Positions 54,696 through 61,963 of a stretch of DNA of 64,000 bases are shown here, one piece after another. Where the stretch lies: positions 4,464,001-4,528,000 of the forward strand of contig JADJQR010000001.1 in NCBI GenBank assembly GCA_016712675.1. The letters are read 5' to 3'. Source of the DNA: a bacterium (GTDB lineage Bacteria; Krumholzibacteriota; Krumholzibacteriia; LZORAL124-64-63). Position numbers and translations under genes: made by a program. Each line of letters begins with the position of its first letter. Position 1 is the first letter of the stretch. The notes beneath the pieces are model-generated. The model did no database searches. It was not told the DNA's origin and worked only from the letters and a program-made list of their open reading frames with translations.

Positions 54696-57408
54696 CGATA
54701 TCAACTGGCATATCGATTCCGGATGGCACCAAGTAATCGGTCCCCCTGCGGGTCCGGGCCGTCACGATCTGCACAGGCAGGCCGGCGTGGAGGTGGATGT
54801 CGTCGATCAGGTTGGTGGCGCCCGCGGACTCGCCTGAAATGAAGAGGCGCACCGTCGTCGGCATCGCGACCTTGGCGAAACCGGCAGAGTAGAGGCCGTC
54901 ATTCAATCCGAAGACCAGCAGGCTGTCCGCCCTCATGCTCAGCTGCGCCTTGTGCCATTGCCCGTCCATCTCTGGCGGATAGGGCAATCCCAGGACCTCG
55001 CGGCCATCTTCATCCAGGATCGAGATGCGCCCGGCCCCGCCGGCGGCAGCGAGGTCGATCCGAACCGCCAACCGGGCGACGACGTCAGCGCCACCATCCG
55101 CCAGCGTGCTGTCGGCGAAGCCGAAACTGAGGTTCTGGCCTTCGTGTGCCCGTTGGGCGAGTTCGACATTCGTCCGGAATCGAAACGAGACGGTATGACC
55201 GGGATCGAAGGCGACGTCTTGCGTTCCGAGCACGCCACCGGGATGGCCGACGTCGCCCAGTGGCGCCAGTGTGTTGTTCTCCGGGCGATCGGGGTCGGCG
55301 ATTACCGTGGGTGTCAGGGTGCCCCAGTTTGACCACCGGGTGTCTGAGAGGCCAGCCGACCAGCCCTCGAACAACATCGTGTTCTCATCCAGAATCATGA
55401 GCGAAGGCATCGTCGCTGCGATTTCATCCTGGCCTCGCCTCACGCGCAGCAGAACGGACTCTGAACCTGGTCCTGTGACAACCCAGCGTGTGGATTGCAT
55501 ACCCAGCAGATGCTGCCATGAACTCATTTGAACAGCACCAATGAATTCCCATGTATCCGGCGTCTCGTTCTTGGAGATCTCGGCCACCAAGTTCCCGTAT
55601 GCGGAACTCGCGAAGCGAAGGTCTACAGTGTCCCCGACCGCGAACACCTCACCATCGAGGGGATAGCGCAGCTCAAAGCCGGGATCGCGGAGAACATCAA
55701 TCTCAACGTCGTCGCTCCAGTCGCTCACGGATCCATCCGGGCACAGTGACTTGACCCGCCACCGATAGGAACCGGGGTCGTTCAGCGTTACTCGCAAGGT
55801 ATCCGATTCAGTGGTGTATTCCTCAATATCTGCAACGAACCCGTCACCGGAGATCTGGATGACGTAACTTTCGGTGCCGGCAACGGGATGCCAGTCCAGC
55901 AGGTGCTCGCCAGCTTCAATGTACAACACTTCCCCCGTAGGAATCCACCAAGTCACTACTGGGGCAACACATTTGTCACAACCCACGGGGCGCGCGCCGA
56001 TGAGAACACCGCTGGGACTGTTCTCGGGCGCACAGGGCGAATCGGCATCGAGTGAGTAGGTGTCGTCGCAGAACTGCGGCTGCTCGGCGAAGTTGCCGTT
56101 GGGCTCGTCCGGAAATTCAGCGGGGGCATTGAAAATATCCGAACCCGACACATTGGAGGGGTTCAATCCTAGAGTCCAGGTCCAATCGCCGATATCGACA
56201 CGGATCCCGTCGTCAGGGCTGACACTGACAATGGACTCGTACAAAAATATATCTTCACCACCGGAGAATAGCCTCATCCCCGAGTTGTTCGCAAATGTGC
56301 AGGATCTGAACTCGGTTGTACTGTAGTCGTCCTGGTAAATGACGGGAGCGGTGTAGTGCTCCCAGCCCCGGTTCCACGCGAAGACGCAGCGCTGGATGAC
56401 CGCATTCGTGGCGTTCCAGAAAGAGAGGCAGCCCCCAAAATTCCCCTGGACGAGTTCATGCCCACGGAACGAACTGTCGAACACGTGCAGCTCCACGTCT
56501 GAAGCGGACCAGATTGCAGCCCCGTCCCCGGCCAGATTCCCCTCGAACAGTGTGTGAGATATGGTCACATTGGAATCCCTGACAAACAGAGCTCCACCTG
56601 ATACATCTGCTGAATTCCTAGTGAATTCGCAGTCTCGAAACACCATCCTTGGACTAACCAGACGCACCGCTCCACCGTTTGCGGATGCGGAATTCCCATC
56701 AAAAACACACCCAGTGATGAACGTCGTGTCGACAGCAGTGCCGCTCAGGTAGAGGGCTAGTGCTCCAGCATCCGGCGCCCAGTTCTGACGGAACTCACAA
56801 TTCGATACCGCGGTACCTTGAAAGTGGTTGGTTTCGATCCGAACCGCCCCGCCGTACCCACCATTGGAATACGTCCGGTTGGCGACAAATGAGCAACTGT
56901 CGATGAAGCAAGGTACGACGCTCGATATGGCACCGAACTCTCCCACGCAGTCGCGGACGGCGCAGCGCGTGATCGAAGTCTTCTCTACCGGTGTCACGCC
57001 GGCGGCGGAAATCTCGATCGGCGACTTGTACGCGCCGCTGAAATTGCGGATGGTGATGCCCGCGACGCTCGGTGGCAAGACTCCCGGCGCACCGACGATC
57101 AGGGCCAGACACGCCCTGTCCGCGGTGATCCCTTCGCAGTCGATGATGCACTGGTCCGGGTCCCCGCTGACCGAGCGGATCGTGATGGACTTGCGGTCGA
57201 CCACAACGTCTGTGTTTCCTGTGCCGACGAATATGCCACCCCCAAGCGCGATGACGTCTCCGTCCACCGCCGCGTCGACCGCCGCCTGAATGGTCGCATA
57301 GTCGCCGCTCCTGTCGGGGTTGACCCGATGCGTGGCGGCACCGGCGACGGTTGCCATGGCCAGGGCGCCCAGCACCAACACCTTTCCGAGAACCTGACCG
57401 ATGGACAT
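52975..57408 (-). CDS. Giant exported beta-helix protein with FlgD-like C-terminal domain
   Basis: A 1477-residue protein; the ATG at 57408 fits a signal peptide (LGKVLVLGALAMATVAGAA). Residues 25-440 are a right-handed parallel beta-helix (HRVNPDRSGDYATIQAAVDA, IDCEGITADRACLALIVG, AGITIRNFSGAYKSP, VFDGNSASANGGAVRLVSP), typical of pectate-lyase-like or adhesin domains. Then come an FnIII-like part (VVTWWIPTGEVLYIEAGEHL), a LamG-like part, the module shared with the neighbour, and the FlgD-like C-terminal domain with NPFNPVTAIRYDL. It is likely secreted and anchored at the surface. It lies 59 bases after the PEGA gene in the ECF-kinase-PEGA run. Confidence 0.88.
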   Translation of the reverse strand: MSIGQVLGKVLVLGALAMATVAGAATHRVNPDRSGDYATIQAAVDAAVDGDVIALGGGIFVGTGNTDVVVDRKSITIRSVSGDPDQCIIDCEGITADRACLALIVGAPGVLPPSVAGITIRNFSGAYKSPIEISAAGVTPVEKTSITRCAVRDCVGEFGAISSVVPCFIDSCSFVANRTYSNGGYGGAVRIETNHFQGTAVSNCEFRQNWAPDAGALALYLSGTAVDTTFITGCVFDGNSASANGGAVRLVSPRMVFRDCEFTRNSADVSGGALFVRDSNVTISHTLFEGNLAGDGAAIWSASDVELHVFDSSFRGHELVQGNFGGCLSFWNATNAVIQRCVFAWNRGWEHYTAPVIYQDDYSTTEFRSCTFANNSGMRLFSGGEDIFLYESIVSVSPDDGIRVDIGDWTWTLGLNPSNVSGSDIFNAPAEFPDEPNGNFAEQPQFCDDTYSLDADSPCAPENSPSGVLIGARPVGCDKCVAPVVTWWIPTGEVLYIEAGEHLLDWHPVAGTESYVIQISGDGFVADIEEYTTESDTLRVTLNDPGSYRWRVKSLCPDGSVSDWSDDVEIDVLRDPGFELRYPLDGEVFAVGDTVDLRFASSAYGNLVAEISKNETPDTWEFIGAVQMSSWQHLLGMQSTRWVVTGPGSESVLLRVRRGQDEIAATMPSLMILDENTMLFEGWSAGLSDTRWSNWGTLTPTVIADPDRPENNTLAPLGDVGHPGGVLGTQDVAFDPGHTVSFRFRTNVELAQRAHEGQNLSFGFADSTLADGGADVVARLAVRIDLAAAGGAGRISILDEDGREVLGLPYPPEMDGQWHKAQLSMRADSLLVFGLNDGLYSAGFAKVAMPTTVRLFISGESAGATNLIDDIHLHAGLPVQIVTARTRRGTDYLVPSGIDMPVDIAWNYSGNFTSGRLLYRLGGAADFQAVPVVADTSGLWAAIPGAAVGARGLEYYVEIDTPFGPVVMADGYETGTWHVGVAVDNLAEPEIVPARTYRMVSVPLLFGSLYEPENAGSLRAVLTGLDAFGEYGRRNWLAFRWSGDLEDYIELPEAEAMGTGFISLIPGRSFWLVSAQPSRLTTERLPGESLPLSAQTVILDQPGWNQIANPFAYPVAWSGITVNGIPISEPGAADLIDTEFMFWNPTQSSYAPNGAVLPSMTGFFVYRRTGDEVRLEFPAQEAAASAKSETASAAQAPGSPMTSTSSLWHLAISATSGPTRDDLNTVGVAPGAADTWDTSDHRDVPPPSGESISLYFPHADWGQRAGRYRADIRGSYAKVPDFAGVGADLVGQVWRFDVAKNFALDGVADEVRLEFGGMETLPADAVALLYDRDLLRAVDLHEADHYTYRCATRDPVDEADARFLLVVGSQDFVVGELEKLDLQPARTELGASFPNPFNPVTAIRYDLREATHVRLRVYDVRGALVKVLVDAARPVGRHEVLWTGDDGSGRRASSGVYFCRMETGQGYQATRKLVLAK

Positions 57409-57467
57409 CAGCGCGTTCCTTCCACTGGCGAATGCCGACCCCGGAAGAACATGTCGCTCGTCTCCCG

Positions 57468-58289
57468 CTATTTCCCCGGCGGATCCGGCGGCCCCGGCAG
57501 ATCCGGCACCGTCTCCCCGCCCGGCGCATCGCCGCTTCCGCCGCCGATCGCCAGCACCGCCCCCACCGCGGCCACCGCGCCTACCCCGATCCGCGTCAAC
57601 CACCAACCGGTGCCGCGCTTCTCCTCAAGGACGATCGCCTGATTCCACACCCGGCCGCCCTCGATCTCGATCGTTCGTCGGTAGTCCTGGTAGCCGTCCA
57701 TGGTGATCAGCAGCTCGACGCTGCCGGCCGGCACGTACGCGATCTTCACGTCCGCGGTCCCGCGCAGCTCCCCGTTCAGATAGACCCGGCAGCCGGCGGG
57801 GTCGGCGATGACCAGCGTGCCGAACATCTCGTTGCGCAGATCGTCGCAGATCGCCGTCACCTCGGGCGGGAAGTCGGGCAGGGCCGGCCGCAGGTCCGGG
57901 AACCGGTACAGGGCGCCGCGGGCTGCGGCGATCGCCGGCCGCGGGTTGTCGGCCGACCAGTCCAGGAGGATCAGCTCGCAATAGGCTCGTCTGAGAACCG
58001 CTTCGGGGCGGGACGGGTCCTGGACAACTCCCGAGAGCCAGCCGCGAAGCTCGTCCTTTTCGCGTGCGGCCTTCAAGGCGTTGATGACGCTGATGAGCTC
58101 CATCACGCCCGTGTCCGTGGTCTCGACTGCGCCCAGGGTGTCCGGCGGCGCCGCGGCGGCCAGGGCCCCCGCGACGTGCCGCAGTGGACAGAGCCCGATC
58201 ACCTGCACGAGGCACAGCAGCATCGCCACGGAGAAGGTGACTCTACGGTCGGCGCTCCAGAGCCTCGCGCTGCGATGCGGCTGACTCAT
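57468..58289 (-). CDS. PEGA-domain membrane protein downstream of the sensor kinase
   Basis: A 273-residue protein. ATG 58289 overlaps the kinase stop by one base (TGATG). The signal or membrane segment is FSVAMLLCLVQVIGL; a helical region (60-165, TPR-like LISVINALKAAREKDELRG) is followed by one PEGA domain (TLVIADPAGCRVYLNGELRG, AYVPAGSVELLITMDGYQDY) and a C-terminal membrane helix (TRIGVGAVAAVGAVLAIGGG) with a Pro/Gly tail. The PEGA repeats match those in the kinase it overlaps, so the two probably work in one envelope-sensing pathway. Confidence 0.8.
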   Translation of the reverse strand: MSQPHRSARLWSADRRVTFSVAMLLCLVQVIGLCPLRHVAGALAAAAPPDTLGAVETTDTGVMELISVINALKAAREKDELRGWLSGVVQDPSRPEAVLRRAYCELILLDWSADNPRPAIAAARGALYRFPDLRPALPDFPPEVTAICDDLRNEMFGTLVIADPAGCRVYLNGELRGTADVKIAYVPAGSVELLITMDGYQDYRRTIEIEGGRVWNQAIVLEEKRGTGWWLTRIGVGAVAAVGAVLAIGGGSGDAPGGETVPDLPGPPDPPGK

Positions 58290-60334
58290 CACTCGCTCCT
58301 GCCGTTGGAAAGCGTGTACGGGATCTTCGCGGTCTCGCCGGACACGACGACAACGGTGTCGACGACGGCCGCGTAGACCGGATGGCGCAATTCGACGACG
58401 TGGCGGCCCGGCGCGAACTGGCCGGTGAAGTAGCTCGTGCTTGCGGCCTGCTTGGCGCCGTCGATCCAGACGTCGGCGAAGGGCACGATCCGCAGATCCA
58501 GTTGCCCCGGAGGCAGGGGCGCCAGGGTGATCTCCAGGGCCGCGCCGTCGTCCGGCACGACGAACGGCCGGTGTTGGGAAACGTGCCCGGCCAATTGCAG
58601 CGTCAGCTGATGGGCCCCGCGGGGCAGCGCCGGGAGCCGGCTCGGGGTGATGCCCACGGTGTCGCCGTCGACCACGACCGTCGCGCCGGTCGGCTTGCTG
58701 TACACCGCGAGCGGGTGGGTCGTGAGCTCGAACCGATGTCGCATCGACAGCAGCGAATCGGCCACCACTTCGACCACGCCCAGGTCGGCGGGTCGGTATC
58801 CCGCCAACTCCAGGCGAAGGGTGTGCGCCTGCCGCACCGGCAACGCCGTGATCCGCTGCGGCGTCACGGCCTCCAGCCGCCGGCTGTCCAGGATGATGAC
58901 TGCCCCGGCCGGCTCGCTCTCCACCAACAGGTCGCCGGTCAGTTCGACCAGTGTGAACATGCGCTCCACCCCGTCGCCCGCCTTCAGCACGAGGGACTCG
59001 ACCACGGTGGCGTAGCCCGGCATCTCGGCGCGGACCACGACGTCGCCACCGGGCACCTGCTCCCGCAGCGGCGTCCGCCCGAGGTAGCGGCCGTTGATGG
59101 TCACGGCGGCGGCGGCGGGCGTCGTCGTGATCGTCAGGTCGGCCAGGGCCGTGCGGGCGCTTTCCGCAGTCGATGCCCCCGCCAGTGCGGGTTGGTCCGC
59201 GCCGCCGTCCGTCAGGGCCTTGCCGACGAAGTACCCCGCGAGCAGTACCGTCACCGCCACCAGTGCCAATCCCACCGGTCGGAGTCGGCGTCTTCCCGCG
59301 GTTCCGCCGCTCACGCGGATGTTCTCGAGGGTCTCGCAGATCGCCGCGCATGAATCCAGCCGGCGCTCCGGATCGATCGCCAGGCAGCCCTCCAGCAGCG
59401 ACCGGATCCCCGTTGGCAACCCATCGGGCAGCCGCGTGAGATCGGGCACGGGGAAGTCCTCTCCCGTGGCCGGAACGGTGGCCCCGGCCGGTACGGCCCG
59501 GACCCCGGTCAGGCACTCGTACAGGAGGCAGCCGAAAGCCCAGATGTCGGCCCGGTGGTCGACCATGCCGCCGCGCAGCTGTTCGGGACTCATGTACCCG
59601 GGGGTCCCGAGCGTGGTCGTCAGCGGGCCATGCGCCGCGACCGCGGAGGTCAGGCCCTCGGGCGCGGCCCCCAGCGCCTTGGCGATGCCGAAGTCGAGCA
59701 CCTTCGCCAGGCCTTCGGGGGTGATCATGATGTTGGACGGCTTCAGATCCCGGTGCACGATGTGGCGCACGTGGGCGGCGGCCAGCGCACGCGCCGTCTG
59801 CCGCCCGATCTGCAGCGCGCGATCGATGGGCAGCGCCCCCTCCCTCAACACCGCCGCAAGGGTCCTGCCCTCGACGAATTCCATGGTCAGGAAGCGCACG
59901 CCGCCGTCCACTTCCAGGGAGTACAGCGTGGCGATGTTCTCGTTGCTCAGGGCGCCCAGCAGGCGCGCCTCGCGTTCGAAGCGCTCCAGGCTCTGGGCGT
60001 CGCGCGCCAGACGTTCGGGCAGCACCTTGACCGCGACGTCGCGGCCCAGTTGGGTGTCCCGCGCCCGGTACACGACACCCATGCCGCCGCGACCGGTCTC
60101 GGCCAGGATCTCGTACTTGCCCAGACGTTCGGGAGCGGGCGGTTCGACGGGCGGCTCGAGCAGGTCCGGCTGGTCATCCGCGATGGCGATCATCTCGAGG
60201 ACCTGCTGCCGGGTGTCGTCATCGATTCCGGCCTGGGCGGCCAGGTACGTTTCCCTCTGCGCGGGCGGCAGTTCCAGAAGGGCGTGGAAGAGTTCCTCGA
60301 TCCGGGATTCGGTGGACTCGTCGCGGTCAGGCAT
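58289..60334 (-). CDS. Transmembrane Ser/Thr protein kinase with PEGA repeats
   Basis: A 681-residue protein. The kinase domain spans 73-340: GRGGMGVVY loop, Lys103 (VAVKVL), catalytic HRD 194-196 in HRDLKPSNIM, DFG 214-216, YMSPEQ. It is complete, unlike the HQD kinase at 17239. A membrane helix (353-373) is followed by four PEGA domains (ITTTPAAAAVTINGRYLG; VESEPAGAVIILDSRRLE; YSKPTGATVVVDGDTVG; and a fourth ending GQFAPGRHVVELRHPVYAAV). It overlaps the ECF sigma stop by 8 bases (ATGCCTGA) and the PEGA gene start by one. Confidence 0.93.
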   Translation of the reverse strand: MPDRDESTESRIEELFHALLELPPAQRETYLAAQAGIDDDTRQQVLEMIAIADDQPDLLEPPVEPPAPERLGKYEILAETGRGGMGVVYRARDTQLGRDVAVKVLPERLARDAQSLERFEREARLLGALSNENIATLYSLEVDGGVRFLTMEFVEGRTLAAVLREGALPIDRALQIGRQTARALAAAHVRHIVHRDLKPSNIMITPEGLAKVLDFGIAKALGAAPEGLTSAVAAHGPLTTTLGTPGYMSPEQLRGGMVDHRADIWAFGCLLYECLTGVRAVPAGATVPATGEDFPVPDLTRLPDGLPTGIRSLLEGCLAIDPERRLDSCAAICETLENIRVSGGTAGRRRLRPVGLALVAVTVLLAGYFVGKALTDGGADQPALAGASTAESARTALADLTITTTPAAAAVTINGRYLGRTPLREQVPGGDVVVRAEMPGYATVVESLVLKAGDGVERMFTLVELTGDLLVESEPAGAVIILDSRRLEAVTPQRITALPVRQAHTLRLELAGYRPADLGVVEVVADSLLSMRHRFELTTHPLAVYSKPTGATVVVDGDTVGITPSRLPALPRGAHQLTLQLAGHVSQHRPFVVPDDGAALEITLAPLPPGQLDLRIVPFADVWIDGAKQAASTSYFTGQFAPGRHVVELRHPVYAAVVDTVVVVSGETAKIPYTLSNGRSE

Positions 60335-60875
60335 GGCCCAGCTCGCGCTCCAGCCAGACCCGGGCGAAGGCCCAATCACGGTGCGCCTGGCGGCGGCTGA
60401 TGCCCAGCACCCCGGCCGCCTCCGTGAAGTCCAGACCACCCAGCCACACCAGCTCGATCAGTTGGGCGTGCCGCTCGCCGTTGGGCTTCTTCTGCGCCAG
60501 GCGGTGAAGGGCGTCGTGGACGGCGATGAAGTCGACCAGCGTCATGGCCGTGGCCTGGGACAGCGAGGAAAGCGTGATGTCGACGCGCTCGCCACTGCGC
60601 TTGTCGGCATTGCGCTTGCGGGCCGACTCGATCAGCACCTGCCGCATGGCCCGTGCCGCCAGCACGACGAAATGGGTGCGGTCGTTGAAGGCGAAGTTGT
60701 CCCCCCGCTTGACCTTGAGGTAGGCCTCGTGGACCAGCGCGGTGGGCTGCAGCGTGTGCGCGGATCGTTCCCGGGCCATGTAGTAGCCGGCGACGCGGCG
60801 GATCTCCTGGTAGGCGACGTCGAAGAGTTCGTCCCGTTCGCCGGCGTGCCCGACCGTGGAATCCAAGGCAATCAT
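60327..60875 (-). CDS. ECF sigma factor of the TIGR02999/PF07638 type
   Basis: A 182-residue sigma factor from ATG 60875; a longer 17-residue extension is possible. It contains the hallmark HTLQPTALVHEAYLKVKRGD (region 2.1) of the ECF group often paired with Ser/Thr kinases in planctomycetes, acidobacteria and relatives, the region-2 end RAMRQVLIESARKRNADKR, and region 4 with WLGGLDFTEAAGVLGISRRQ. The 8-base overlap with the kinase indicates co-translation. It probably directs transcription of envelope genes under kinase control. Confidence 0.92.
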   Translation of the reverse strand: MIALDSTVGHAGERDELFDVAYQEIRRVAGYYMARERSAHTLQPTALVHEAYLKVKRGDNFAFNDRTHFVVLAARAMRQVLIESARKRNADKRSGERVDITLSSLSQATAMTLVDFIAVHDALHRLAQKKPNGERHAQLIELVWLGGLDFTEAAGVLGISRRQAHRDWAFARVWLERELGHA

Positions 60876-61033
60876 CAGCGCTTTCCCGGGTTGGGGCGGA
60901 AGCAGTGCGGGATCTGGGACAGGCACCCGAGCATGTTCGCGCCCCGGAGCGGCGACCCCGGGGCGATTCTATCATTGCCGTTTCGAAAAGGCAAGATCAG
61001 GCTTGGCAGTGGCGCTCCTAACCGGATGCTGAA

Positions 61034-61681
61034 TCAGCGATAAAGAGCCTTCACCCGACTCCACGATGTCGCCTCTGCCGGCACGGTCGATCCCACGATG
61101 ACCTTGATGGGCATCACGCCGACGTCCGCGGCCGTGTAGCCGGTGTTGAAGAGCCAGGACCACGACACGAAACCGCTCTCGTGCGCGGCCTGCAGCGTTG
61201 CGTCGTCCATGTCGTGGAAGTCGTTGCCATCGTTCCAGACGACGGACCGGGTCCAGTTCGTTGCCGAGAAGACCTGCTGCATGTTGAACTCCCCGCGCAA
61301 TCCGAACAGGATGTGGTAGACGCCCGGCTCGTTGGGCGCAGTCAGGTTGATGGGTACGTTCCAGTTGCTCGCGGACTGGGGCAGGTTGTTCGACAGCGTC
61401 CTGATGGCCGACGCGCGCGACCCCCAGGTCCACGTGTAGCCGAAGGGGATGACGACCCCGGGCCCGGAGCGGCCGCCGAAAGCGGTGCACAGGATGTTGC
61501 CGGTGATCGGCTGGCCCGGCGCGACATCGATGATCCACTCGGTCGCCGAGAGCGGTTGCCCGGCCAGGGTGCCGCCGGTCAGGTTGATGTAGTGGGCCTC
61601 GGCCGCGCCGGCCACCGCCAGGGCCAGGAAGGCCACCGTCGTGATCGTGGTCGTGGTCGTGTTCGTGATTCTGGTTCTCAT
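61034..61681 (-). CDS. Exported protein of unknown fold with SWG-LYR tail
   Basis: A 215-residue protein. ATG 61681 follows AAGGAG; the signal peptide is Thr-rich then AFLALAVAGAAEA. The mature part is a beta-rich single domain (INLTGGTLAGQPLSATEWII, PGVYHILFGLRGEFNMQQVF, NDGNDFHDMDDATLQAAHES) without recognised family. It ends in SWSRVKALYR, the same ending type as the thioredoxin-like and lectin-like proteins. It is transcribed divergently from the LVIVD-repeat gene; the region between holds inverted copies of a GTGGGACAT box. Confidence 0.75.
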   Translation of the reverse strand: MRTRITNTTTTTITTVAFLALAVAGAAEAHYINLTGGTLAGQPLSATEWIIDVAPGQPITGNILCTAFGGRSGPGVVIPFGYTWTWGSRASAIRTLSNNLPQSASNWNVPINLTAPNEPGVYHILFGLRGEFNMQQVFSATNWTRSVVWNDGNDFHDMDDATLQAAHESGFVSWSWLFNTGYTAADVGVMPIKVIVGSTVPAEATSWSRVKALYR

Positions 61682-61814
61682 GTTCGTTCTCCTTGTGTTG
61701 GCTGTTGTCTTCGCGGGGGTGGCAGTTGGCCGCCGTCGCCGCGAGATGCGCAGGGGCAGCGTGCCGTCGGTCCGGTTCGCGCTTCACCGGATAGATGCGC
61801 ATCGGCGGGCGGAA

Positions 61815-61866
61815 GTGGGACATGGCCATGTGGTATGATCCCTCGCCAGTCCAAGCGATGTCCCAC
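61815..61866. promoter_or_regulatory. Inverted repeat GTGGGACAT / ATGTCCCAC flanking a promoter
   Basis: GTGGGACAT (61815-61823) and its exact reverse complement ATGTCCCAC (61858-61866) are 34 bases apart. The right arm is part of the 14-base box also found at 47915-47928. An extended -10 element (61831-61839) lies between the arms. Position between divergent genes suggests a dimeric regulator acting on both. Confidence 0.5.
61831..61839 (+). promoter_or_regulatory. Extended -10 promoter of the LVIVD-repeat gene
   Basis: TGGTATGAT is a full extended -10 (TGnTATGAT) on the plus strand, about 125 bases upstream of ATG 61964. No good -35 is visible (GGAAGT at the expected place), as is usual for extended -10 promoters. 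The predicted leader is about 118 bases. Confidence 0.5.
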
Positions 61867-61963
61867 ATGTCGACCGCGGTGCGCAGTTCACATTGTCGCC
61901 ACCCATCGGGATTCGGGGCGGTCACGCCCGGGCCGTCGTGAAAGAGCAAGAAAGGCCAGCACC

